DNA of 64,000 nucleotides from Saprospiraceae bacterium (GCA_016714765.1 JADKCF010000001.1:1-64000), one strand, 5' to 3'. Positions 19,471 to 28,634 are shown, counted from the first letter of the stretch. The notes: generated from the sequence alone by a model not told the origin. A program made the numbers and translations.

Positions 19471-19528
19471 GTTTTTAATAAAAACACAAGTTAGGAAACT
19501 AATAGGTATGATGTGAAACTCGCCAGCA
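19471..19528 (+). repeat. Repeat family B, degenerate copy 3
   Basis: About 58 bp with the same order of blocks (TTTTAATAAAAACACAAGTTA, AAACT, ACTCG, GCCAGCA split by changes). It is an older, eroded member. Confidence 0.5.
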
Positions 19529-19552
19529 TGGGTCAGCAAAGGCAGCTATCTC

Positions 19553-20029
19553 TTATATTATCCTTTCTATCAAATTTTCATAATATTCCTTCGGGCAACC
19601 AGGGGCCCGAACGTGACCACTAAACAACAAAACTTTTTCAAAACAACCCAAACAACCACCCCAACGGGACACCCATAAAGAATCTGGATCATCCCACAGT
19701 TCGAATAGTTCAGAATCTTCCTGGGTAAGAACTTTCTTCAAAGCTTTTTTTATTGTTTTTATTAGTTTATCATTAATTTTTTCTTCAAAATTAGTTACAG
19801 TAAAGTCTAAATGGTGAGGAAATTCGGCTGATTTATGACCTTTAATTGCGGCAACAATTTCTGCGGCTGCTATCACATTGTAGCAATCGTCAACATCTAA
19901 ATAATCTTCAGATTCTAAAACATTGTTTACTGCATTTTCAATTAATGTAAAATCCTTGGAATTGTGAAATTCTGTTAAAAAATCAAGTACTCCATCACTT
20001 TCGAACATACTTTCTCCCCATTGGCCCAT
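19553..20029 (-). CDS. DUF4259 family protein, probable immunity protein
   Basis: A 158-residue cytosolic protein. The N-terminus MGQWGESMFESDGVLDFL, the central AAAEIVAAIKG and the later SELFELWDD are hallmarks of DUF4259. Members are common in orphan immunity-gene clusters next to Rhs or other polymorphic toxins, where they are thought to neutralise a toxin by binding. Here it lies between the repeat block and the LRR gene on the same strand. It appears intact. Confidence 0.75.
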   Translation of the reverse strand: MGQWGESMFESDGVLDFLTEFHNSKDFTLIENAVNNVLESEDYLDVDDCYNVIAAAEIVAAIKGHKSAEFPHHLDFTVTNFEEKINDKLIKTIKKALKKVLTQEDSELFELWDDPDSLWVSRWGGCLGCFEKVLLFSGHVRAPGCPKEYYENLIERII

Positions 20030-20069
20030 ATTATTTAAATTTTTGTAAAGTTATTTAATATTTAATATT

Positions 20070-21138
20070 TTAGTAAAAACCATCTATATATGATAATCCT
20101 GTCGGATCACGATCATAAAACTCTCCCACTTCATTCAAATTTATATTGTAATCCATTCTTGATCTATTGAATTTTTCGTGAAACATACTTTTAATCACAT
20201 CAAAATCTTCAATTTTTGACCCACGGATCCCGCCAATGTATTTTAAATTCTCTACTTCATGTAACACTTTAAGTTTTTCAAGGTCAAAATCCTTATTCCT
20301 AAAATGAAAGCTAAAAAATTCCAAATTTTTTAATTGCGACAAAGCGGATAAATCTTCTAAACCTTTAAAATCGTCAACCGCTAAATACCTTAAATTAGTA
20401 AGGTGAGATAAGTCAGGAAATACTTTAGTATTTTGAAATCCATTTAGTTCTAAAACTTCTAAGCTTGGTGGTAATTTTTTTATTTCTGATTCAGTATTAA
20501 GATTTTGACTTTTGCTTTTTAATCTTAAAATTTTTAAATTGTTTAATGTAGAAAAGTCAAAATACGATAAAGCTTGCGGTAAATCAGTAGAAAAGGTTCT
20601 CAAATTCGGATAATTAGAAATATTCACTGTAATATTTTTTTCTTTATAAGAATAAAGAAAAAGTTCAAGAATTTTTGGCATTTTACATTCTAATCTTAAT
20701 GTTGATTTTCTACTTTGACTTTCAAAACCTACATTTCTTAAATTAGGATGACCATCTACAAAAGAATAATCCATTGCGTTAAAATCTTTAATATCAAAAT
20801 TATACTGATCCACTTGTTTAAAATGCATTACTTCCAGTGTTAAAGGGAAATTATTCTTGAAAGAGTCTAAATCAAATTGATAAAATCCAAACCATAATGA
20901 GATTGCCCTTAAATCATCAAAATATTTAATAAACTCAAAAATTTATTTTCTTTTTGAAGGGTTCATGATAAGGCAAAATCGTAATAGCCTTACAATTACC
21001 TTTGATATACATTTCTCGCAATACATTGAAGTCAATAGTGGTTTTTATTTCACTTTCTGAAATGTATTCAAAATTAGATCTAAAATCTACATCCAAACCA
21101 TTATATAATGGCGTTCCGTTTAAAAAAGAATAAATCAA
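20070..21138 (-). pseudogene. Leucine-rich-repeat protein, possible immunity protein, frameshifted
   Basis: Two frames (21138-20935 and 20828-20070, the latter open up to about 20940) join into one protein of about 355 residues if one T is removed from the T5 run (A-run 20937-20941 on the plus strand). Joined, it reads FKKKINF-EFIKYFDDLRAISLW. The middle has at least six irregular leucine-rich repeats (SLEVLELNGF, HLTNLRYLAVDDF, QLKNLEFFSF). The gene follows the toxin-tail remnant 21422-21186 in the same direction, the position of an immunity gene. The start (TTG at 21138) is uncertain. Immunity function is inferred from position only. Confidence 0.55.
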
Positions 21139-21185
21139 TATGTTTAAATTTTAAATATGAATAACTAAGTTGTAAAGCAAAAAAC

Positions 21186-21422
21186 TTACCGATCAATGGC
21201 AAATGTCCAAAGCTCCATCCCAATCTTGATAGGGAGTCGGTTGTAAATGTAATGCTTTGCCCAAATATAAACTTCTTTTTGGATTAAGCAATGCAACTCT
21301 CTAATTTTATTACGAGCACGCGTAATTGATGTTGGACCGTAATCAGGGCCACCAAGTGCTTTGATTATCAATTCTTCTCTTCCCCTCATTTTTTGATAAG
21401 CCTCATCTTCTTGCCTTTTCAC
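21186..21422 (-). pseudogene. Fragment of an Rhs/polymorphic-toxin C-terminal tail
   Basis: A 78-codon fragment beginning at a GTG directly after an in-frame TAG, with no signal or domain start. The first 25 residues (RQEDEAYQKMRGREELIIKA) match the linker I recognise at the junction between the Rhs-type core and the variable toxin tail in Bacteroidota. The rest (ELHCLIQKEVYIWAKHYIYN) would be the variable tail. The carrier protein is missing: only 20 nt separate it from the right copy of the flanking duplication. It is therefore a displaced or truncated tail followed by its possible immunity gene. Confidence 0.5.
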
Positions 21423-21442
21423 CTATTGGCAATGTAGCAGGA

Positions 21443-21788
21443 GATCATCTATGGCAGAAAATGGGTATTGGCCTGGGTGAAAAGAGTAACGAGATGTGAA
21501 GTTTGTTTTCAGATTTGGCAGGACAAGGTGTGGGATTGGGAGCCAGCCTGCTGAATAACATAAAAATAATCTTGGAACTTCAGGCAGATGGCGATATAAA
21601 GGTCAAAGGCTCCCTGATTAGTCTTGGTCTTAGTGATGCCACCTGGGGAAGTCAAGGGCGACGATTTTCTTTTAAAAACACGAAAAACGGATACTCCGGA
21701 TGTCTTTCACATTATAGAAAGGTCATCCAAAGGATTTACGCTGGAGAAAGACAAATGGGTTATTGAGTTGGTAAAGGTCCAAGAGTAA
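21443..21788 (+). pseudogene. Truncated, damaged second copy of the lipoprotein gene
   Basis: Nearly identical to 16386-16731 but lacking the 5' 40% of the gene. It carries several lesions: a GGG-to-GTG change that creates an in-frame TGA (NEM then stop, at about 21497), an extra G near 21646 and further changes toward the 3' end. It cannot encode the protein. It marks the right border of the island. Confidence 0.9.
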
Positions 21789-21829
21789 ACAGATTTTATT
21801 TTCCTTCTTCAAACAGACTATCCAGAAAT
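21443..21829 (+). repeat. Right copy of the ~385-bp direct duplication bracketing the island
   Basis: Same orientation as 16386-16770, over 90% identical by eye. It merges into the intact 3' end of the DinB gene. Confidence 0.9.
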
Positions 21830-22353
21830 TTTTTTTCTTTACTGATTTGCTCAAATTTTTTGAAATTATATGACTTGGATTCGTTTTTGGGTATCGAAAG
21901 ACTCGTCCATGACCCTGCTGAGGTTTGTTTACATTTATATACTATTTGTCCGCAATGGTAGCTGTAGTGGCAGAGTTGCCTTATGATGGCTTCAGCTATG
22001 GTGATGTTTTCATTTCTGATTTTTAAGGTAAGTGACAGGTCTTCTTCTGTTAATCCGTCCAGAGTTTCAAAGAGTACTTTCCATCCTTCTTCCCAGGTTA
22101 TGAGCAAGCTTTCTCTTTCTGTAATGGTGCTAATAAACTCAATATCTCTGTCACGCCAGGGTTTTTCGCCATCTTCTGTAAAGATGTTTGTCCATCTGGA
22201 TTTCATATTTCCAACCATATGCTGTACTATGATGCCTATACTATTATCTTCTTCATGATATTGGTGGAAAAGGGTAGCATCATCTACCTGAAGCATTGCT
22301 TTTTCTGCTAGCTGCTTATAATAGCTAAAAAATGAAATGACGATCGCTATCAT
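21796..22353 (-). CDS. DinB-like protein (DUF1572)
   Basis: A 185-residue four-helix-bundle protein. The segments SIGIIVQHMVGNMKSRW and FTEDGEKPWRDRDIEF are characteristic of the DUF1572 branch of the DinB/YfiT superfamily. The metal-ligand histidines occur in QHMVGNM and HYSYHCGQI. Members are cytosolic and probably thiol- or metal-dependent transferases; the substrate is unknown. Its last ~11 codons lie inside the right duplication, and the same 3' end recurs as a scar at 16733-16770. Confidence 0.8.
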   Translation of the reverse strand: MIAIVISFFSYYKQLAEKAMLQVDDATLFHQYHEEDNSIGIIVQHMVGNMKSRWTNIFTEDGEKPWRDRDIEFISTITERESLLITWEEGWKVLFETLDGLTEEDLSLTLKIRNENITIAEAIIRQLCHYSYHCGQIVYKCKQTSAGSWTSLSIPKNESKSYNFKKFEQISKEKKFLDSLFEEGK

Positions 22354-22431
22354 ATGATTTTTAAAGTAAATATAGCTTATTTTATAAAATCATGATAAAT
22401 TTTTATAAACATATTATAAAAATATTTAATA

Positions 22432-23369
22432 TTGTGGATAATATTAATTAAGTTGAATCTATCTGCTCATTCTAGCGCTTTTATAAATTATCTACGTGTA
22501 GAGAAAAAATACAGCGAAAATACTTGTATTTCGTACGAAAATGATTTGGCGCAGTTTGTTTCCTATTGTCTAGCTGAATACGAAACGGAAGACATACTGA
22601 TGGTTAAACATTTGCACATCAGAAGCTGGATAGTAAGTCTGATGAGCCATGATATTACCTCTGTCAGTGTAAATAGAAAAGTGTCTGCTTTACGAACATT
22701 TTACAAGTACTTGCTGAAAAAAGGTCTTACCCTGTACAATCCGATGCTCAAAATTGTGGCTCCTAAAAAGCTAAAAGGTTGCCAGTGATTGTTCAGGATG
22801 CAAACATTGAAAGACTGCTTGAGAAAAATATTGGGGTTGAGGAAATGGAAAACCCTTACGCAGAGGCAAGAAATACTTTTATTATTGAATTGCTATACAG
22901 TACAGGAATCAGGCGTGCCGAACTGGTAGGGTTAAAGTTATCCGATTTTAACTTATCCCGTACTGAAATCAGAGTGCTGGGAAAAGGCAACAAGGTGCGC
23001 AGTATACCTATGACAGACAGCATTATTAGTGCTTTTCATCAGTATATAGAACAAAGAAGCAACATCGACATAGTAGACAAAGAGGCATTGTTGCTGACAG
23101 GAAAAGGAAAGAAAATTTATCCCAGATTGGTACATCAGATCGTACATACAAAATTATCTTCCATAACCACGCTCAGCAAAAAAAGTCCTCACGTACTGAG
23201 ACACTCTTTTGCCACGCATATGCTGGACAGAGGGGCAGACCTCAATGCAATAAAAGAGCTACTCGGCCATGCCAATCTTGCTGCTACACAGGTATATACG
23301 CACAACAGCATTTCAAAACTCAAGGAAACCTATCAAAAAGCCCATCCCCGATCTATAAAAGATAATTAA
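22432..23369 (+). CDS. xerC: Tyrosine recombinase XerC, frameshifted
   Basis: Site-specific recombinase that resolves chromosome dimers with XerD. The N-terminal SAM-like DNA-binding domain (22432-22788; FINYLRVEKKYSENTCISYENDL) and the catalytic domain (22779-23369) lie in different frames. Adding one A to the run at 22773-22776 joins KKLK-RLPVIVQDANI. Catalytic residues are all present: Arg in TGIRRAEL, Lys in GKGNKVR, His/Arg in HVLRHSF, His in LLGHANL and Tyr in TQVYTH. The start is GTG 22432 or TTG 22453. The gene is followed by hpf, a common neighbour, so this is the housekeeping enzyme rather than the island's integrase. The shift is most likely an assembly indel. Confidence 0.88.
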
Positions 23370-23461
23370 AAAAAAAGAACTAAATGATTTGGGAATCTGT
23401 TTTATCTTTATATTTTTATCCAATTAATTTAATTTTTAACCATAAAAAAAATTTTTGAAGT

Positions 23462-23764
23462 ATGCAAGTAACATTTCAGGCAGTACATTTTACTGCTGAT
23501 CAAAAGTTGAAGGATTATATCAGTGATAAGCTTCAAAAACTTGTAAAATTTTATCCCAAAATTGTACAGGCGACAGTATATTTAAAACTGGAAAATACAG
23601 GGCAAGTAAAAGATAAGATAATAGAAATAAAGATGAATGTACCGGGAAGTACCCTCATCGCTACTAATACTGATAAATCTTTTGAATCATCTTTTGACGA
23701 TGCTTTGGAAAATATAAAAAGACAGTTGGTAAAATTGAATGATAAATCTCAAGCAGTGAGGTAA
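23462..23764 (+). CDS. hpf: Ribosome hibernation promoting factor (short HPF/RaiA family)
   Basis: A 100-residue protein that binds the decoding centre of 30S subunits and inactivates ribosomes in slow growth. The family pattern is clear: HFTADQKLKDYISDKLQKL, then KDKIIEIKMNVPGSTL and the helix SSFDDALENIKRQL. It lies 92 nt after xerC and ends at a strong terminator. Confidence 0.93.
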   Translation: MQVTFQAVHFTADQKLKDYISDKLQKLVKFYPKIVQATVYLKLENTGQVKDKIIEIKMNVPGSTLIATNTDKSFESSFDDALENIKRQLVKLNDKSQAVR

Positions 23765-23788
23765 AGACAATTCGCCATACAAGAAGAG

Positions 23789-23824
23789 GGCCAGTCTGAT
23801 TAAAAAGTCTGGTCTTTTTTTTTT
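23789..23824 (+). terminator. Intrinsic terminator after hpf
   Basis: GGCCAGTCT and AGTCTGGTC pair (one mismatch, one G-U) around a GATTAAAA loop and are followed by 12 T. Confidence 0.88.
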
Positions 23825-23885
23825 GCCAAAATGTCATAGTTTCATTATTTTGATATCCGTTACCCATTTTCTAAAATAAAACATC

Positions 23886-25298
23886 ATGAAATACAAAAGT
23901 TTTGAAAGCCACATTTACATCAGAAGGAGAGAAGTTTTACGTAATAAAGTTGGAAAGGGGTTGATCCTCCTGATGGGCAATCAAGAAGCACCCATGAATT
24001 ACAGGGACAATACCTATAGATTCAGGCAAGACAGTACATTTTTATATTATTTTGGTATCGACGTAGCAGGTTTGGCAGCCATTATAGATGCCGATAGCGG
24101 GGATATTACGGTGTATGGTACAGAGCTTACTGTGGATGATATAGTCTGGACAGGTCCTTTGCCATCCATTGCAGAAATGGCTTCAGCTGCCGGAGTCCAA
24201 TTTACAGGAGACTATACTAACATAGGCACCGCATTGGCCAAAGCAAAGTCATCCGATCGGCATATACATTTTTTGCCTCCTTACAGACATGATAATCTGG
24301 TCAGAATAGCCGATTGGCTTGATGTGCCGATACGAATGGTCCCTGAAATGTCTTCTGTCCTCCTTATAAAATCGATTGTAAGTCAGCGGGCTGTCAAGGA
24401 AGCTTGTGAACTGATAGAAATAGACAAAGCTGCCCACATTACAGCGAATATGCATATGGCAGCTATGCAGTTTGCAAAGCCAGGAATGCGTGAATACGAA
24501 GTAGCTGCCGTCGTACATCAGGAAGCGCTAAAGGGTGGGGGAGACCTTTCGTTTGCCACCATTCTTACTGTCAACGGAGAGACTTTGCACAATCATTTCC
24601 ATGGTAATACTATCAGGGAGGGACAAATGGTTCTTTGTGATGCCGGTGCTGAGACAGATATGCACTATGCCGGTGATATGACATGTACTTTTCCTGTAGG
24701 ACCTGCTTTTTCGCAAAGACAAAAGGAAATTTATGAGATAGTTTTGTCTACGCATGAATCAGCTGTGCGTATGCTGAGGCCAGGTATTACTTTTAAAGAA
24801 GTGTATCTCAAAGCTTCAGAAAATATTTTCACTGGTCTGAAATCACTGGGCATTACTAAAGGTGATCCTGCAGAAGCTGTTTCGGCTGGAGCCCATGCGA
24901 TGTTCTTTCAGTGTGGTCTGGGGCATATGATGGGGCTGGATGTACATGATATGGAAGACCTTGGCGAACAGTATGTAGGATATACAGAGACAATGACAAA
25001 AAGCACTCAGTTCGGGATAAAGTCACTTCGGCTTGGCAGAGTACTCGAAGAAGGATTTGTACTGACTGTAGAGCCAGGCATATACTTCATACCAACACTC
25101 ATAGATATGTGGCATGCCGAGGGCAAATACAAGGATTTTATTGATTACCAAAAGTTGCAGGAATATAAAAATTTCAGTGGAATACGAGTAGAAGAAGACT
25201 TTGTCATCACCGATAGCGGTAGCAGGTTGCTGGGCAGATCCATTGCCAAAACTGTCAGTGAGGTCGAGGAAGTGAGAAGAAAAGCAGTTTCAGGGTGA
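23886..25298 (+). CDS. pepP: Xaa-Pro aminopeptidase (M24B)
   Basis: A cytosolic metallopeptidase removing N-terminal residues before proline. The AMP_N domain (about residues 1-150; YRFRQDSTFLYYFGID) precedes the pita-bread catalytic domain. Metal ligands appear in LCDAGAETDMHYAGDMTCTFP (two Asp), GLGHMMGLDVHD (His), TVEPGIYF (Glu) and GIRVEEDFVIT (Glu). Length of 470 is normal. It is a separate transcription unit after the hpf terminator. Confidence 0.94.
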   Translation: MKYKSFESHIYIRRREVLRNKVGKGLILLMGNQEAPMNYRDNTYRFRQDSTFLYYFGIDVAGLAAIIDADSGDITVYGTELTVDDIVWTGPLPSIAEMASAAGVQFTGDYTNIGTALAKAKSSDRHIHFLPPYRHDNLVRIADWLDVPIRMVPEMSSVLLIKSIVSQRAVKEACELIEIDKAAHITANMHMAAMQFAKPGMREYEVAAVVHQEALKGGGDLSFATILTVNGETLHNHFHGNTIREGQMVLCDAGAETDMHYAGDMTCTFPVGPAFSQRQKEIYEIVLSTHESAVRMLRPGITFKEVYLKASENIFTGLKSLGITKGDPAEAVSAGAHAMFFQCGLGHMMGLDVHDMEDLGEQYVGYTETMTKSTQFGIKSLRLGRVLEEGFVLTVEPGIYFIPTLIDMWHAEGKYKDFIDYQKLQEYKNFSGIRVEEDFVITDSGSRLLGRSIAKTVSEVEEVRRKAVSG

Positions 25299-25442
25299 CT
25301 TGTATTGTCGTATGCCGTTTTGGGTACCATTAAAAATAAACGGATCAACATCCAACCGATTTTAAATAAATTTGGATAAATTTATTTGTTGCAACAAGTA
25401 ACGTGATATTGCTGTTTTAATGTTAATAATTTGTATCACCTC

Positions 25443-26327
25443 ATGGAACGAAAAACATTTATCAAAACGCTCGGAATATCCACTCTGGCACTTGGTGCCG
25501 GAAGTTTGTCACAACTTGAAAAATTATCTGCATCATTACCTGCGTCACCCAGGATGCCTGTATTATTTTTGGGTCACGGCAGTCCTATGAATGCCATTGA
25601 AGAAAATGAGTTTGTCTCAGGGTTTAGAAATATTGCGCTGTCTTTACCTGTACCAAAAGCCATATTGTGTGTTTCTGCCCATTGGTATATTAAGGGTACA
25701 AAGGTCACCGCTATGGAAATGCCTCGCACTATTCATGATTTTGGAGGTTTTCCTCAAGCACTTTTTGATGTGCAGTATCCTGCCAAAGGTAGTCCTTCCC
25801 TCGCCAGAGAAACAATCAATACGCTGCAGCCGACCCTTGTAGAGGAAGACCATAACTGGGGGCTGGATCATGGTGCCTGGAGTGTGATCAAACATTTGTA
25901 TCCTAAAGCGGACATTCCTGTGATTCAGTTGAGTATCGACTACACAAAAAATGCACAATACCATTTTGACCTGGCATCCAGACTTTCTTCCCTACGGGCC
26001 AAGGGTATTCTTATAGTTGGTTCAGGCAACATTATTCATAATCTGGGACTGGTGGACTGGCAAAATATGGATAAAGTTGATTATGGCTTTGACTGGGCAG
26101 TAGAAGCCAGGTCCAGGATCAATACATGGATATTGGATGGGCAATATCAGCCTCTCATTGATTATATGAAACAAGGCAGAGCTTTACAACTGGCGGCTCC
26201 ATCTCCGGATCACTTTCTTCCATTGATTTATGCTTTGGGATTGAAAACAAGTAAGGAAGATGTCAGTTTATTTAACGATAAACTACTGGCCGGATCACTT
26301 AGCATGACATCGATGCGAATAGGATAA
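25443..26327 (+). CDS. LigB-family dioxygenase, 4,5-DOPA-extradiol-dioxygenase-like
   Basis: A 294-residue class III extradiol dioxygenase relative. The iron ligands and surroundings are intact: FLGHGSPMNAIE (His), CVSAHWYIKGT (His) and LDHGAWSVIKHLYP (His). The N-terminus (MERKTFIKTLGISTLALGAGS) looks like a Tat-type or uncleaved signal. I took the ATG at 25443 because the upstream in-frame start adds only four unlikely residues. YgiD/DODA-type enzymes open catechol rings; the physiological substrate here is unknown. Confidence 0.87.
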   Translation: MERKTFIKTLGISTLALGAGSLSQLEKLSASLPASPRMPVLFLGHGSPMNAIEENEFVSGFRNIALSLPVPKAILCVSAHWYIKGTKVTAMEMPRTIHDFGGFPQALFDVQYPAKGSPSLARETINTLQPTLVEEDHNWGLDHGAWSVIKHLYPKADIPVIQLSIDYTKNAQYHFDLASRLSSLRAKGILIVGSGNIIHNLGLVDWQNMDKVDYGFDWAVEARSRINTWILDGQYQPLIDYMKQGRALQLAAPSPDHFLPLIYALGLKTSKEDVSLFNDKLLAGSLSMTSMRIG

Positions 26328-26543
26328 ATATCTGACATATTATATGACAAAGATCGGACTTTCCTTGACGTGGATATATTATCTTTTAGAATATTGAACT
26401 TTTTTATATAAACAATTGTCATATGATGTACGGGCAGCAAACTTTGTTAATAAAGAGTCAAAGATCATTTTTAATATAGGAATGTTAGGGAGTCTTTCGT
26501 TTATAAGGTCTATTAGCTGTCAATAACAGGAGATCAAAACAAT

Positions 26544-27410
26544 ATGCGACAATTAAAAATATCTAGCAACATCACTTCCAGGGAGAGTCTGGCATTGGAC
26601 AAGTATCTGGTCGATATAGGGCGAATAGAATTGCTAACTGTAGAAGAAGAAGGCGAATTGGCCAGAAAAATCAGACAAGGAGACCAACTGGCACTTGAAA
26701 AATTAACAAAAGCCAACTTGAGATTTGTGGTTTCTGTGGCCAAACAATATCAAAATCAGGGTTTGTCGCTCTCTGACCTGATCAATGAAGGCAACGTAGG
26801 CCTGATGAAAGCTGCCAGAAGGTTTGATGAGACCAAAGGGTTCAAATTTATTTCATACGCAGTGTGGTGGATAAGACAATCTATACTGCAGGCCATAGTC
26901 GAATATTCCCGAATGGTGAGATTGCCACTCAATAAAATGACAGCCTACAACAAAGTCAATGATGCCTGGGTCGCTTTTGTTCAAAAATTTGAAAGGGAAC
27001 CCACCAATGAAGAACTGGCTGAAATATTGGGTGTGAATGAAAAAGACATTCCCAATATGCTCAAAGGTGGAAACAGGCACATTTCAATAGATGCCCCACT
27101 GTCTGATGATGAAGGTGCGGTAACGATGCTGGACATGATGACGATGGGAGATGAAGACAGCCCTGACCTTAAGCTGATGGAAGAATCCGTACGAAAAGAA
27201 GTAGTGGATGGTCTGGAAATACTATCTCCACGGGAGATCCAGGTCATTTCTTCCTACTATGGGCTTGGGGGTAATAAACCACTGAATCTCGAGGAAATAG
27301 GTGATCTTTATGGTCTTACAAGAGAAAGAGTACGGCAAATAAAGGAAAGAGCCATTCGGAGAATGCGCAAGTCATTGACAAGAAATGCTATGCGTTCATT
27401 TTTAAGCTAA
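26544..27410 (+). CDS. rpoD: Primary sigma factor RpoD/SigA
   Basis: A 288-residue housekeeping sigma factor of the short Bacteroidota type lacking region 1.1. Region 1.2 begins ALDKYLVDIGRIELLT, region 2 holds NLRFVVSVAKQYQNQGLSLSDLINEGN and the -10-reading FKFISYAVWWIRQSI, and region 4 ends LEEIGDLYGLTRERVRQIKE. This protein reads the TTG/TAnnTTTG promoters seen in the window. Confidence 0.96.
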   Translation: MRQLKISSNITSRESLALDKYLVDIGRIELLTVEEEGELARKIRQGDQLALEKLTKANLRFVVSVAKQYQNQGLSLSDLINEGNVGLMKAARRFDETKGFKFISYAVWWIRQSILQAIVEYSRMVRLPLNKMTAYNKVNDAWVAFVQKFEREPTNEELAEILGVNEKDIPNMLKGGNRHISIDAPLSDDEGAVTMLDMMTMGDEDSPDLKLMEESVRKEVVDGLEILSPREIQVISSYYGLGGNKPLNLEEIGDLYGLTRERVRQIKERAIRRMRKSLTRNAMRSFLS

Positions 27411-27466
27411 GGAATTGTGGAAACTTCACTATTTTCGCTCCTTTTTAACGTAATGGTACTTTCTTT

Positions 27467-28075
27467 ATGACAGTGTTAGATTTTTTTCAGTTTTTATTCA
27501 GGATGAACATTTCTGGCAGTCAAATGCTGAGAGATATTGCTGTACTCCGTTCTGAAACGTCTGAATTAAAAAAGTTGCTGATTCCTTTTACTCCGGAGGA
27601 AATGGAATTACTATCTTTAAACCAAAGCAATCAGGTAAGAAAAAAATCTTTTGGTAAAATAGTAAAAGGGATTTTTGATACGATATACTATGAACCACTG
27701 GTAGTTTATGGAATAAAGACCTACAGTAATCATCAAAAACTCATACTCATCGCCACCACAACAGATGAATTTATATATCTTACCAAGCAGAGTACTACAC
27801 ATGTGTATATGAATAATGTGGAAGCAGGTGTTTTGACCCATGACGGAGCATTTTATAATGTCAGGCAACAACTGATAGCACGCGTAGATGGAGCAGATCA
27901 GCTAGCAACGCATAGTGTCTGGATAAGGGGCAAAGATGTAGGTTTTATATCTAATCCAAAGTTTGCAGCGGCTACCGTGCCCAGAGCCTATAGCTTGCTC
28001 AAATCTATGGACCAGGATGAAAGAAATATCTTTCTCTGCCTTACGCTGATCAATCTGGTAGAGGAAGCGCAGTAA
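27467..28075 (+). CDS. Conserved-looking protein of unknown function downstream of rpoD
   Basis: A 202-residue soluble protein without signal peptide. It has a helical N-terminus (about residues 1-60) and an alpha/beta remainder with YYEPLVVYGIKTYSNHQKLILIA (split here only by description) and a hydrophobic end. I do not recognise it. Good codon structure and a position 56 nt after rpoD support a real gene. Confidence 0.6.
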   Translation: MTVLDFFQFLFRMNISGSQMLRDIAVLRSETSELKKLLIPFTPEEMELLSLNQSNQVRKKSFGKIVKGIFDTIYYEPLVVYGIKTYSNHQKLILIATTTDEFIYLTKQSTTHVYMNNVEAGVLTHDGAFYNVRQQLIARVDGADQLATHSVWIRGKDVGFISNPKFAAATVPRAYSLLKSMDQDERNIFLCLTLINLVEEAQ

Positions 28076-28136
28076 ATTCATTAGGGACAGCAAAACAGAC
28101 TACCTTTTTCTCAACCTTTTTAATTTTTAAAAGTTA

Positions 28137-28164
28137 TTGTCTGATTATATTAGATATATATTTG
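28137..28164 (+). promoter_or_regulatory. Promoter of the Nudix-like gene and purC
   Basis: TTG at 28137-28139 and TATATTTG at 28157-28164 (17 nt apart). A second -7-like TATTTTTG lies at 28173-28180. Confidence 0.55.
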
Positions 28165-28199
28165 ATAAATCGTATTTTTGACCTGAAAATATAGTTACT

Positions 28200-28634
28200 A
28201 TGAGCGTACTGGATTTGGCAAGAGTGGTGATTTACCGATTTCATGAAAAAGGATTGGAAATTTTTCTTATCAATAATGAGATGGGAAATGATAATGATAT
28301 CTGGAAAATTCCCCAAGGATTGTCTAATCATCTGGTAGACACATGTAAAATCAAAAATGTCATCGATCTGGATCCCTCAGAGGACGAGCACGGCAGATCC
28401 ATCAAAACACTGGCAATAGAAGGGGACTGGCATGACATACCTTCTATCAGAGGAATGCTGAAACACGATGTGAAACTAGTGAAAGCTATTGTAAAAGAAA
28501 ATCTTCCGGGCAGCGAAAAAGGTGCTTTCTTTGCTGTCAAAGAAGCCTTCAAAAAAGTTTTACCTCATGAGTACAAAGCACTTAAAGAGTTGAGAGAAAT
28601 ACTGCTGGATAGAAATTCAGTAACTAATATTTAA
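28200..28634 (+). CDS. Nudix-like protein lacking the Nudix box
   Basis: A 144-residue protein. Its first 45 residues (ARVVIYRFHEKGLEIFLINN, then IWKIPQG) have the beta-strand start of Nudix hydrolases. The catalytic GX5EX7REUXEEXGU box is absent; in its place is an acidic Asp/Glu segment (DLDPSEDEHGRSIKTLAIE). It is therefore probably non-hydrolytic and may bind a nucleotide. It lies 19 nt before purC and is likely co-transcribed. Confidence 0.6.
   Translation: MSVLDLARVVIYRFHEKGLEIFLINNEMGNDNDIWKIPQGLSNHLVDTCKIKNVIDLDPSEDEHGRSIKTLAIEGDWHDIPSIRGMLKHDVKLVKAIVKENLPGSEKGAFFAVKEAFKKVLPHEYKALKELREILLDRNSVTNI

Larger units (their letters stand above)
18550..19552. other. Repeat-rich stretch with gene scars inside the island
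   Basis: Contains family A copies 2 and 3, family B copy 2 and a degenerate family B copy. Two minus-strand scars look coding but have no start. One is 18693-18594 (ends PIEFRVIANHKDGGYSNEV..., FN3-like). The other is about 18944-18814, reading VSSFSITVFEPHAGKYFVAD then QVYVKYVVNNLGQEVIDDL, and running into repeat copy 2. The rest shows nothing recognisable. Confidence 0.55.

Noticed and set aside
22432..23369. XerC as the integrase of the neighbouring island
   Set aside because: Its sequence is that of the housekeeping recombinase and it is followed by hpf, a common chromosomal context; the island borders show no Xer site that I can see.
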